From positions 942,513-1,006,512 of the forward strand of contig NZ_JALNTY010000001.1 of NCBI RefSeq assembly GCF_023161965.1: a stretch of 64,000 bases of DNA. Reading direction: 5' to 3'. The notes below the pieces were generated by a model. It saw only the letters and a program-made list of their open reading frames with translations, was not told the origin of the DNA and ran no database searches. This document shows, in pieces, positions 15,298 to 23,293 of this stretch. The DNA comes from Anaerosoma tenue (GTDB lineage: Bacteria; Actinomycetota; Coriobacteriia; Anaerosomatales; Anaerosomataceae). The first letter of the stretch is position 1, and every line of letters starts with the position of its first letter. Both the position numbers and the translations under genes were made by a program.

Positions 15298-15630
15298 TCA
15301 GCTGCCGACCTGGGCAAGGCGCTCACCGATCAGCGCGCGGGCGGCCTGCATGCACTCGTAGCCTGTGGAACAGGAGCCGTACGCGGCCTTCACCGCCTCG
15401 GCCAGTTCGCTGTCTCCCAGGGGTCCGGCGAGCCACTCCACCAGCCCGTCCGGGTCCAGGCACGCGTCGTCGGCGCCGAGGAACCCGTGCACCTGCGCCA
15501 GGCTGAAGAGCCTGCCGCCCACGCGGCTCCGTCCGTTGATGCGGAAGGCCGCCACGTAGTCACCCGGCCTGACCGGACGCATCACGCGCTCGGCCACCTC
15601 CGGAGTAGGAGTGTTGAGGGTACCCATCAT
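15298..15630 (-). CDS. AOR-associated small protein, operon 1 copy (unrecognised family)
   Basis: 110 residues, no signal peptide or cysteine cluster. The start overlaps the AOR stop. I recognise no named family, but related proteins follow the other two AORs (26347-26727 and 60718-61194). The shared pattern is a hydrophobic-Ser-x-Glu/Ala-x-hydrophobic block (LFSLAQVHGFL), then L..WL...LGD.ELA.AV, then a helical end. Translational coupling directly after the AOR suggests an accessory subunit or a chaperone for cofactor insertion or export; this is inference from position. Confidence 0.75.
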   Translation of the reverse strand: MMGTLNTPTPEVAERVMRPVRPGDYVAAFRINGRSRVGGRLFSLAQVHGFLGADDACLDPDGLVEWLAGPLGDSELAEAVKAAYGSCSTGYECMQAARALIGERLAQVGS

Positions 15631-17702
15631 TCACCACCCAGCTTTCCGGCCGCTTCCAGCGTGTCGGCCACGTGGCCGAGGTCCACGCCTTCGAGCGTCT
15701 CGCGTGTAGGCCATCCTGTTGATACGTCCCAGCCCTCGAGCTCGTAGAACATCGTCTTGACGTCCTCCATGCGTTCGCGATCGATGACCCTGCCGGTCAC
15801 GAGACGGTAGTCCCACGTCCCGTCCTCGAAGGTCGGCATCCAGTACGGCCCGTACAGGTGTCCGCCGTACGGGACCTCGTAGAGGTACTCCGAGTACTTG
15901 ACCATGTCGCGGTGACGGCCCTGGATCGTCCAGATGGCGTTGTCCAGGTTCCAGATACGCCGCCCAAGCTCCATGCCGTCGGTGAAGCTCATGCCGTCGC
16001 CGGTCACGGCGTTCCAGAAGAGCGGTTCGCCCTCAGGGGTGAAGCCGCCGCGATCCTCGGTCTTGGGGCTGTAGAAGTCCGCGAACCGGTAGTCGCAGTA
16101 GAGCGCCGATTCCTTCCAGAAGCGCGTGTAGTGACGGTGCCACGCGGTGAGCTTGACCTGACCCTCGGAGTACATGCCGTCCTCGGAGAAGTCGAGCATC
16201 ATCGGGTCGGGGTCGAACGGAAGCATCCGCTCCGCGAACTTGGTCACGAACTCCTCGGCTTCCATCCAGCTGGGGATGCCGTACCACTTGGCGATCGACG
16301 GCTTCCAGAACAGGTTGTTGAAGTCGTGCTCGTTGATGTCGCGGTCGCCGAGGATGCTGCCCCAGCCCCAGTACGCCTCAGCGCGAGGGTCGTAGCCGTG
16401 CTCGGGCAGACCCCAGTACGAGTAGTGGAGCACGCCGCTGGCGGTGTCCTCCTCCAGGCGTCCCCAGTGCTCGGCGGCGCGCCACATGCCCTCGGCCAGG
16501 ATGTCGCCCGCCCCTTCGCGGTCGGCCACCATCCTCTGGTAGGTCTCGATGAACTCGCGGCTGCCGTACGTGTCCCACGGCAGGTCGATATCCACCTGCT
16601 TGCCTACGCCGGCGATGCCCTCCTGGTAGAGGTGGTAGAGCCAGTTGAGACCGTGGTCGATCTCGTAGACGTTGATGCCCAGGCGCTGCACCATCTCCGC
16701 CGAGTACCGAACGGTCGGCGTGGTCTGACCCTGGTTGTACATCATGTCCGCGAAGAAGTAGAAGTACGTCTCCTCGCAGCTCGACTCGTTGCCGAGGCCG
16801 TCGCTGAAGCGCGCGCGGCACGAGGAGATGCAGCTCTGGCAGGCCTGTGGGCGCGACCCCACATCGGTGGGCATCGGGTACATGACCGCCGGCGACGGAT
16901 TGCCCGAGAAGCGCGCCCAGCCAAAGCCGTCCTTGGGCTCGTCCACATTCACGCCAAGATCCTCACGCGCCGAGAAGCGCGCGTTAAGCAGCGCCGCCGC
17001 GTCGGCCACGTCGATGTCCTTGGAGCCGATCACGCTGATGGCCTTCAGGTTCTTGGCGCCCCACACACCGCCGAAACCGCCCTGCGCGGCCGCGTTGCCA
17101 GCGTCGTGGATGAGAGCGCCCACGCGCGACTTCTTCTCGCCCGAGGGGCCGATCGTGATCACGGCCGACTGCAGCGCGGCGCGCTCGCCCGACTTCGTGC
17201 CGATCTCACGCCAGCCGTCCGAGTTGGCCACCTGGAGGTTCCAGATGCGCTCCTGCGTGTCGTAGGTGTCGAGACCCCAGAGGCCGTCGGTCTCCGCGTC
17301 GCGCAGGACCACGCGGTCGTTCTCGATCTCGATCCACGTCGGCTTGGAGGCCGCACCTTCGAGCACGATGCCGTCCCAGCCGGCGAACTTCATCATCGTG
17401 GCGAACCGGCCGCCCATGTTCGAGCGGGTGAACCATTCCGGCGTGGACTGCACGCCGATGCCCTGGATCTCGAGCCGCGAAGCCGACGGCGCCAGCGTGC
17501 CCGCAAGCGGCGAACTCATGATCGTGATCACATTGGCCGGGTCGAAGCCCGAGATCGTCTTGTCCGCGCAGAGGTCCCAGAAGATGGCCGAGCCCATACC
17601 GTGGCCGCCACCCCACTCCCGGTACTGCTCGGTCTCGATCTCCGAGACCGTGCCCGCGGTGAGATCCACCCGCAGGATCTTCCCAGCGTATCCATTACCC
17701 AT
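15627..17702 (-). CDS. Tungsten/molybdenum aldehyde ferredoxin oxidoreductase family enzyme, AOR-1
   Basis: 691 residues, somewhat longer than soluble AORs of about 610. YAGKILRVDLTAG and WGGGHGMGSAIFWDL are the start of the AOR N-terminal domain that binds the bis-pterin cofactor. Cys288, Cys291 and Cys295 (CQSCISSC) with a later Cys near 536 (ALYCDYRF) are the four [4Fe-4S] ligands. The family oxidises aldehydes to acids with a W or Mo bis-pyranopterin; the substrate here is unknown. No signal peptide is present, but the gene follows a Tat-signal ferredoxin, so export as a folded complex is possible. Closest in layout to the E. coli ydhYVWXUT cluster. Confidence 0.93.
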   Translation of the reverse strand: MGNGYAGKILRVDLTAGTVSEIETEQYREWGGGHGMGSAIFWDLCADKTISGFDPANVITIMSSPLAGTLAPSASRLEIQGIGVQSTPEWFTRSNMGGRFATMMKFAGWDGIVLEGAASKPTWIEIENDRVVLRDAETDGLWGLDTYDTQERIWNLQVANSDGWREIGTKSGERAALQSAVITIGPSGEKKSRVGALIHDAGNAAAQGGFGGVWGAKNLKAISVIGSKDIDVADAAALLNARFSAREDLGVNVDEPKDGFGWARFSGNPSPAVMYPMPTDVGSRPQACQSCISSCRARFSDGLGNESSCEETYFYFFADMMYNQGQTTPTVRYSAEMVQRLGINVYEIDHGLNWLYHLYQEGIAGVGKQVDIDLPWDTYGSREFIETYQRMVADREGAGDILAEGMWRAAEHWGRLEEDTASGVLHYSYWGLPEHGYDPRAEAYWGWGSILGDRDINEHDFNNLFWKPSIAKWYGIPSWMEAEEFVTKFAERMLPFDPDPMMLDFSEDGMYSEGQVKLTAWHRHYTRFWKESALYCDYRFADFYSPKTEDRGGFTPEGEPLFWNAVTGDGMSFTDGMELGRRIWNLDNAIWTIQGRHRDMVKYSEYLYEVPYGGHLYGPYWMPTFEDGTWDYRLVTGRVIDRERMEDVKTMFYELEGWDVSTGWPTRETLEGVDLGHVADTLEAAGKLGGE

Positions 17703-17741
17703 AGCGATAAGCGCCTTTCTCTCGTAAGAGTGCGATCGGGC

Positions 17742-18446
17742 CTAGCCCTCGATGTCGGCCACGTAGCCGAACGAGGCCCAGTTCTCCGTGCGGAGGTTCG
17801 GCGAGTAGCCGTCCTCTGTCTGCTCAGGAAGGTCAGTGGTGAACTTGATGGCCCGCATCGGGCACACGCTCTCGCACGCGCGGCGACCATCGATGCCGCC
17901 CTCGTCGTCCATGTACGGCGTGTCGAGGCACAGGTCGCACTTCTGAGAAGCGTGACCCTCCTCGCTCCACTGCACTGCGGAGACCGCGCGCGGGCATGCC
18001 GCCACGCAGCGCAGGCATCCGATGCACCGCAACTGATCCACGGTACGCACGCCCGTCTCGGGGTCCACGTGCATCGCGCCGGTGGGACACGCCTGAACGC
18101 ACTCGTCGCACTGCCAGCACTGCACCGGATCGATGTCGTAGGGGAACGCCTTGAACGGGTTCTGTGTGATCTGGATACGGGAAAGCGAGTGGTTCGCCGC
18201 GCCATGGTGTGCGATCGCGCAGGCGGCCATGCACGTGGAGCAGCCGGAGCACTTCTTCTGGTCCACGAGCAGGAACCCGCCCGAGACCGGATAGGCGATC
18301 ACCTCATCGGGAAGCAGGAACACCTGGGCGACCGCGCCACCGATGACGCCGAGCGCGCCAAGGGCGCCGATACCGCCCATGAACTGCCGGCGCGATAGAC
18401 CTCTGGCGCCGTCTTCAGCCGGATTGACGTCTTTGATGTCCGACAT
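17742..18446 (-). CDS. Tat-exported four-cluster ferredoxin subunit, operon 1
   Basis: 234 residues from the ATG at 18446 with AAAGGAGG upstream. A twin-arginine signal (LSRRQFMGG, residues 18-26) and a hydrophobic stretch precede the mature protein. Sixteen cysteines form four [4Fe-4S] sites: CSGCSTCMAAC (66-76), CWQCDECVQAC (110-120), CIGCLRCVAAC (141-151) and CDLC with CESVC (170-195), the DmsB/HybA plan. It would pass electrons between the AOR and the membrane cytochrome b on the outer face of the membrane. It starts two bases after the cytochrome b gene. Confidence 0.93.
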   Translation of the reverse strand: MSDIKDVNPAEDGARGLSRRQFMGGIGALGALGVIGGAVAQVFLLPDEVIAYPVSGGFLLVDQKKCSGCSTCMAACAIAHHGAANHSLSRIQITQNPFKAFPYDIDPVQCWQCDECVQACPTGAMHVDPETGVRTVDQLRCIGCLRCVAACPRAVSAVQWSEEGHASQKCDLCLDTPYMDDEGGIDGRRACESVCPMRAIKFTTDLPEQTEDGYSPNLRTENWASFGYVADIEG

Positions 18447-18448
18447 GG

Positions 18449-19309
18449 CTACGCCTCCTTTCCGGTGGTCGTGCTCTCGGAGGCGCTCAGGCGCTGATAC
18501 CAGCCGGCGTGCTCCTTCTCCGCGTACTCGCGGGGGACGTAGCCGGTGAACATCGAGCGCAGGACAGGCCATGACATCGGCAGCACGCTCGAGAAGAACA
18601 CGTGCGCCACGAAGAACAGCAGCATCGCGATCGTGGAGACGCCGTGGACGGGGGTCGCCGCCGACACGAGCCAGGCGGGGAGATCCATCAGGTGGGCGAG
18701 CACCTTCACGATCCCGCTCAGGATCACACCCACGCTGGCGAGGATGGCCAGGATGTACGCCATCTTCTCGCTCTCGAAGTACTTGTCCTCGGGCGGCATG
18801 GTGAACTTCTTGATGCCGAGGAGCTTGCCGTAGTGCTGCACCGTGAACGAGAACGCGTTGCCGGTGGGCAGGTGCTCCTTGAAGCGATAGGCCGAGACGA
18901 TCGTGTTGGCCGCGTAGTAGAACGTGCCGAACAGGAACACCACCACGCCCACGAAGTGCAGGTTCATCATGAGCCACACGCCGTCGGTGTCGCGCACGAG
19001 CCGGGGCACGAACAGGAAGCCGAGCCCCACGCCGGTGGCGAGCAGCAGGGCCGTGCCGAGGCCGTGGGCCCAGTGCTCCAGGCGAGCCGCTCCGTCGTGG
19101 CGGAGCACCCTGTCGCCCTCGATGCGCGGATCCTGCCTGCGAGTGAGCCCCGCGGCAAGCACGCCAAGGAACGGTGCGAGGAAGACCAGCCACCAGGCTG
19201 AATCGAACAACAGGCCACCGCCCTCGCTGCGGGTAGCCTGCACGGCCCACAGACTGCCGAGCCCGAGGGCCAGCGTCAGGCCGAGCACGGGTAGGACGCC
19301 CTTCTTCAT
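18449..19309 (-). CDS. Membrane cytochrome b subunit (formate-dehydrogenase-gamma type), operon 1
   Basis: 286 residues from the ATG at 19309 (GAAGGAGAG upstream). Hydrophobic segments lie near residues 5-25, 38-56, 80-100, 115-137, 185-210 and 220-245. His residues in RLEHWAHGLG, NLHFVGVVVF, KVLAHLMD and VAHVFF are candidate heme b ligands. SWPVLRSMFTGYVPREYA near the C-terminus is the conserved end of this family. Such subunits exchange electrons between a periplasmic ferredoxin subunit and the quinone pool. First gene of AOR operon 1; divergent from a Fic-like regulator gene. Confidence 0.88.
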   Translation of the reverse strand: MKKGVLPVLGLTLALGLGSLWAVQATRSEGGGLLFDSAWWLVFLAPFLGVLAAGLTRRQDPRIEGDRVLRHDGAARLEHWAHGLGTALLLATGVGLGFLFVPRLVRDTDGVWLMMNLHFVGVVVFLFGTFYYAANTIVSAYRFKEHLPTGNAFSFTVQHYGKLLGIKKFTMPPEDKYFESEKMAYILAILASVGVILSGIVKVLAHLMDLPAWLVSAATPVHGVSTIAMLLFFVAHVFFSSVLPMSWPVLRSMFTGYVPREYAEKEHAGWYQRLSASESTTTGKEA

Positions 19310-19346
19310 ACTCTCTCCTTCGTTTGCCGGAACGAACCCGTGTACA

Positions 19347-19375
19347 AGAAGCGGCGCAGAGCTGTATGCTGTCAA
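19347..19375 (-). promoter_or_regulatory. Probable activator-dependent promoter of AOR operon 1
   Basis: On the minus strand a consensus TTGACA (19370-19375) is followed by only a weak -10 (GCTTCT, 17 bases on, 19347-19352). A palindrome lies immediately upstream of the -35 box, the position expected for an activator. Confidence 0.45.
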
Positions 19376-19376
19376 T

Positions 19377-19401
19377 ATTCGATAACTGATAGTTTTAGAA
19401 T
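19377..19401. promoter_or_regulatory. Imperfect palindromic operator O1, abutting the AOR operon 1 promoter
   Basis: A 25-bp AT-rich imperfect palindrome (outer ATTC/GAAT arms, 9 of 12 arm positions symmetrical). On the minus strand it contains CTATCAGTTAT, which matches CTATCAGTCAT in the perfect palindrome at 19458-19492. Confidence 0.55.
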
Positions 19402-19457
19402 CGCCCTGGTAACGTACGCTATTTCAGTTCGATTCAAGTCAGGATTCGGTCAGTTTT

Positions 19458-19492
19458 CGAGGCTTTCTATCAGTCATTGATAGAAAGCCTCG
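19458..19492. promoter_or_regulatory. Perfect 15-bp palindrome, operator O2, before the Fic-like regulator
   Basis: CGAGGCTTTCTATCA (19458-19472) and its exact reverse complement (19478-19492) flank the 5-base centre GTCAT. It lies 19 bases upstream of the regulator's ATG, fitting autoregulation. Direct repeats GATTCAAGTCAG and GATTCGGTCAG (19431-19453) lie just before it. Confidence 0.7.
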
Positions 19493-19511
19493 CGCGGAAG
19501 GGAAGCCGCAT

Positions 19512-20816
19512 ATGAGTCCCATGCACGACCGAACGCTGCTCGATGGACTGCTCGGCCAGATCGGCGGCACCCGCCTTGAGGACACGCTGCATCGAGCCAA
19601 CAGCCCGTACCTCTTCCGCACCGAGTTCCAGCGGATGCCTCTGCCGAAGGGAGTGGACCAGGACGCCGCCTGGCGTCTGCTCGACTGGGCGCGACGAGTC
19701 TGCCGACGGACGATCGTGACGGTGCCGGGCAGGGACGAGGTGTGGTACTTCCCCACCGACGAGATCACCCGGTGCCTGCATCGCATCGACATGCTCGCGG
19801 GCTGGCCGATGCAGTCTGCGCTTCGCGGCCTGGGCGCGGAGCAGACGCGGTTCTCGGGCTCGGCCGCGATGAAAGAAGCCGTTGCGGCATGCATCGACCG
19901 GGACCACGCTCACCTGGCCCCCGACCTGGTGGCAGACCTGAAGCGCGGCGCGCAGCCGGAGACGGTGCTCGGGCAGCAGATCGCCAACTACTACGACGCG
20001 GTATCGCGCATCGAGGAGTTCGCACGGTCGCCGTTCGACGTGGCCTTGCTGAAGCGGCTACAGGTGGACCTGTCCCGGGGACTCATCCTCACCGAGGACG
20101 AAGCGCTGCGGCTGCGAGAGACGCCCAACGCCGACGAGGGCCCCATCGACGAGTGGGCCAAGTCGGGCCCCACGGCCCCGGAGAGGATCGAAGCGGAGAT
20201 GCAGCGCATCGAGGCGCTCTCCGCTGACTCGGGCGGCTTCCTGCACCCGATGATCAGGGCCATGGTGATCTACTTCTGGCTCGAGGACATGCGTCCGTTC
20301 GCGCACCGCCAACCGGGGATGGCGCGGCTTGCGTTCCTCGTGTTCCTGCGCCAGCAGGGCTACGTGAACCTCGAGCTGGTGCCGCTCGCGCAGATCACCC
20401 TCGAGCGCGGCGGCGAGCTGCCGCGCGCCTGGCGCGCCGCCATCGTGAACGAACGCGACCTCACCGGGTTCCTCACGTTCAACCTCCAGGCGCTCGTCGG
20501 CGCCCTTGAGGACATGCAGCAACGGATCGAGATGGCGTCGCGTCGCTACGACGCCGTCCGGCAGGCGCTGCGCGCGAAGGAGGACCTCAACCACCGGCAG
20601 GTGTCCATTCTCGGGCGCGCGCTACGCGTCCCCGGCGCGACGTTCACGATCGCCTACCACAAGCGGGCCTACGACATCGCCTATGCCACCGCACGCGGCG
20701 ACCTGCTCGATCTCGTGGACAAGGGCTACCTCGAGTACGAGCGCGTGAGCCACGAGTATGTGTTCACGCCTGCGCCGGGGCTCGGCAAACGCCTGAAGTC
20801 CGGCGCCGGCGGGTGA
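19512..20816 (+). CDS. Degenerate Fic-domain protein with C-terminal winged helix; probable regulator of AOR operon 1
   Basis: 434 residues. A Fic-like fold is seen around residues 240-285: FLHPMIRAMVIYFWLEDMRPF matches the helix before the Fic active site, but the catalytic motif HPFxxGNGRxxR reads RPFAHRQPGMAR, so the essential His and the phosphate-binding loop are lost. Residues 365-430 (LNHRQVSILGRAL, TIAYHKRAYDIAYATARGDLLDLVDKGYLE) form a winged helix-turn-helix. AMP transfer is therefore unlikely and DNA binding likely. It is divergent from AOR operon 1, with palindromes between. A paralogue stands in the same position by operon 2. Confidence 0.8.
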   Translation: MSPMHDRTLLDGLLGQIGGTRLEDTLHRANSPYLFRTEFQRMPLPKGVDQDAAWRLLDWARRVCRRTIVTVPGRDEVWYFPTDEITRCLHRIDMLAGWPMQSALRGLGAEQTRFSGSAAMKEAVAACIDRDHAHLAPDLVADLKRGAQPETVLGQQIANYYDAVSRIEEFARSPFDVALLKRLQVDLSRGLILTEDEALRLRETPNADEGPIDEWAKSGPTAPERIEAEMQRIEALSADSGGFLHPMIRAMVIYFWLEDMRPFAHRQPGMARLAFLVFLRQQGYVNLELVPLAQITLERGGELPRAWRAAIVNERDLTGFLTFNLQALVGALEDMQQRIEMASRRYDAVRQALRAKEDLNHRQVSILGRALRVPGATFTIAYHKRAYDIAYATARGDLLDLVDKGYLEYERVSHEYVFTPAPGLGKRLKSGAGG

Positions 20817-20863
20817 TGCGAGCCGCTCCGGTGGAGCGGGACGCCGTAACGTCCACGCCCCCC

Positions 20864-23251
20864 CTACCGCCGTCCAGCGTTCAACACCCGGAGGATGGTG
20901 TCGAGCCTGCGGTACGACAGGCGGCCGCCCGAGGCCATCACGAGCTGCCTGAGCGGCATGTCCTCGATCACGCGCTCCACCATCGCCGCGCGCGTGGGAT
21001 CGCCGCCCGCGATGCCCGCCATCTGCTTGCGCACCATCGCCATGATCCCCTTACGCAGCAACCGTCCGCGCCAGGTCTGCGCCAGGTCGGCGATCGTGGT
21101 GTTGCGCCGGTACGGCAGCGGCCCCTCGGCCTCGGGGATGGGATGGCCGAGCATGGCGGCGAACGCCACCTCGCCGGCCACGCGATCGGGGTGCACGGGC
21201 GCCTCGGCATCCACACCGTCGCCCGCCACGACGACGGTCGCGCGTACGCGCACATCGTCCACCGATCCGCCAAGGCGCAGCTCGTAGACGCCACCGGGGG
21301 TGCGCCACGCCCCGCCCGCGGCGTCCCAGTACTGGAACGCACGTGGCCCGATCTCCACCACCGCCTCGCGGGTCTCACCGGGCTCCAGCCGGAACCTGGC
21401 GAAGCCACCCAGCACCCGGTCCGGGCCGGGCACACCGCCTTCGACCCGGCGCACGTATACCTGCGTCACCGCGCTCCCCGCCCTGGCGCCGGAGTTCGTC
21501 ACCGGTACCGTCACCGATAACCCTTGGCCGGGCGCGATCCTCTCGGCGGACAGCACCGGCGTGCCACCACGGAACGTGGTGTACGAGAGCCCGTGGCCAA
21601 AGCAGAACCGCACCGGCACGTGGGCCGTGGTGAAATAGCGGTACCCCACGTTCAGACCTTCCCGGTACTCGACCTGCCTCGGCGCTCCGGGGAAGTTCTC
21701 GTCGGCAGGCACATCGGCAAGCTCTACCGGCCAGGTCTCGGCGAGCCGCCCCCCGGGCTCCGCATCGCCAAAGAGCACGTCGGCCACCGCCGACCCGCCC
21801 GCTTGCCCACCAAGATACGGCAGGAGGATCGCCGCCGGCTTGTGCGCCCAGGACATCTCCACCGGCGAGCCGGCCATGAGCACCACCACAGTGCGCGAGT
21901 TGACCGCCGCGACCTCCTGCACCAATCGGTCGTGGCAGGCCGGCATCCGCATCGTGTCGCGATCGAAGCCCTCCGACTCGTACACGGGCGGCAATCCCAC
22001 GAACACGAGCGCTACGTCGGCAGTAGCGGCTGCTGCCACCGCATCCGCCACCCCGCCGGACAGCTCCGCGCCGCACACCGGGTCGTATACGGCCGCGTAG
22101 GTGACGGCCGCGGTCTCGGCGCGCTCGCGGATCGCGTCGAGCGGCGTATCGAGGCGCGTGGGCGCGATCTCGGAGCTGCCGGCGCCCTGGTAGCGCGGGC
22201 GCTCGGCAAGCGCTCCCACCACCGCGATGCTCGACGGCCACCGGAGCGGGAGGACTCCGTTGTTCACGAGCAGGACGGTGCTCGCTGCCGCCGCGCGTCG
22301 CGCGAGTTCGTGGTGTGCCTCGGCGTCGTACGGCGCCGAGGGGTCGATCTCGGCCGCGCCCGCGAACGCGAGCGTTGCCACGCGGGTGGCCGCCCGCCGC
22401 ACGTCGGCCTTGTCGAGGGCGCCGCTCACCGCAGCCTGCAGCACCACCCCGGCGTTCGCCCCGGGACCGGGCATCTCGAGGTCGAGTCCGGCCCGTACGC
22501 CGGCCACGCGGTCGTTCACCGCACCCCAGTCGCTCATCACGAGCCCGCCGAAGCCCCACTCGTCGCGCAGCACCCGGGTGAGGAGCCAGCCGCTGTCAGA
22601 GCAGTACACTCCGTTCACGCGGTTGTACGCGCACATCACCGCCCAGGGCTCGCCCTCCCTGACAGCGATCTCAAAACCCGTCAGGTACAGCTCCCTGAGC
22701 GTGCGCGCATCCACGATGGCGTCCACGGTCATCCGGGCCGCCTCCTGGTTGTTCGCGGCGAAGTGCTTCACGCACGCGCCCACGCCCGCCGACTGCAGCC
22801 CTCGCACGAGCCCTGCCGCCATCTTCCCGGAGAGCAACGGATCTTCCGAGAAGTACTCGAAGTTGCGGCCGCAGCACGGATGCCGCTTGAGGTTGAGGCC
22901 CGGCCCGAGGACCACCGACACGCCATTGGCCTTCGCCTCGGCGCCGATGGCACGTCCGATCTCCTCGGCCAGCGCGGGGTCCCATGAACACGCCAACGTC
23001 GCCGCCGGCGGGAAGCACGTCGCCGGCACGCTCTCGGCCAGCCCGATCTCCGCCGGATCGCCGAGCTGCTTGCGGAGCCCATGCGGACCGTCGGCCACCC
23101 AGATGCGCGGCACCTCGGCTATGCCGCCCACGTTCCACATGTCGCGGCCGGCGAGCAGCGCGACCTGCTCTTCGAGCGTCAGCCCGGCCACGAGTTCCTC
23201 GGCGTCGGCCGCCGCGCTCCCGGGGAACGCCGTGTCACCCGCACTCACCAC
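20864..23251 (-). CDS. Glycoside hydrolase family 3 beta-glucosidase
   Basis: 795 residues, no signal peptide, so intracellular. It starts at the first of two GTG codons after GGAGG. The N-terminal TIM barrel has GPHGLRKQ, GPGLNLKRHP, KHFAANNQE and the nucleophile Asp in VMSDWGA. The second domain has the acid/base Glu region YESEGFDRD. A fibronectin III-like domain follows (GLSVTVPVTNSGARAGSAVTQVYV). A helical extension of about 110 residues at the C-terminus is common in actinobacterial members. It would release terminal glucose (or xylose) from imported oligosaccharides. Convergent with the Fic-like gene; a weak hairpin (20823-20839) separates them. Confidence 0.93.
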   Translation of the reverse strand: MVSAGDTAFPGSAAADAEELVAGLTLEEQVALLAGRDMWNVGGIAEVPRIWVADGPHGLRKQLGDPAEIGLAESVPATCFPPAATLACSWDPALAEEIGRAIGAEAKANGVSVVLGPGLNLKRHPCCGRNFEYFSEDPLLSGKMAAGLVRGLQSAGVGACVKHFAANNQEAARMTVDAIVDARTLRELYLTGFEIAVREGEPWAVMCAYNRVNGVYCSDSGWLLTRVLRDEWGFGGLVMSDWGAVNDRVAGVRAGLDLEMPGPGANAGVVLQAAVSGALDKADVRRAATRVATLAFAGAAEIDPSAPYDAEAHHELARRAAAASTVLLVNNGVLPLRWPSSIAVVGALAERPRYQGAGSSEIAPTRLDTPLDAIRERAETAAVTYAAVYDPVCGAELSGGVADAVAAAATADVALVFVGLPPVYESEGFDRDTMRMPACHDRLVQEVAAVNSRTVVVLMAGSPVEMSWAHKPAAILLPYLGGQAGGSAVADVLFGDAEPGGRLAETWPVELADVPADENFPGAPRQVEYREGLNVGYRYFTTAHVPVRFCFGHGLSYTTFRGGTPVLSAERIAPGQGLSVTVPVTNSGARAGSAVTQVYVRRVEGGVPGPDRVLGGFARFRLEPGETREAVVEIGPRAFQYWDAAGGAWRTPGGVYELRLGGSVDDVRVRATVVVAGDGVDAEAPVHPDRVAGEVAFAAMLGHPIPEAEGPLPYRRNTTIADLAQTWRGRLLRKGIMAMVRKQMAGIAGGDPTRAAMVERVIEDMPLRQLVMASGGRLSYRRLDTILRVLNAGRR

Positions 23252-23293
23252 TGCACCTCCACATCGTGCGCCGGCACCTCCGGCGCGCCCGCG

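Noticed and set aside
17705..17716. A 12-base match (CGATAAGCGCCT) to the 42-bp repeat
   Set aside because: Only this core matches and it lies in the ribosome-site region of AOR-1 on the other strand; probably chance.
15858..18398. An 846-codon open frame on the plus strand opposite AOR-1 and its ferredoxin
   Set aside because: It is antisense to genes with clear cofactor motifs, has no ribosome site and a composition typical of GC-rich shadow frames. Similar long shadows at 21524-22987, 45787-47514 and 52361-54943 were discarded for the same reason.
19427..19440. GTTCGATTC, like a tRNA T-loop
   Set aside because: No T-stem, acceptor or anticodon arm is present; it belongs to a direct repeat in the regulatory region.
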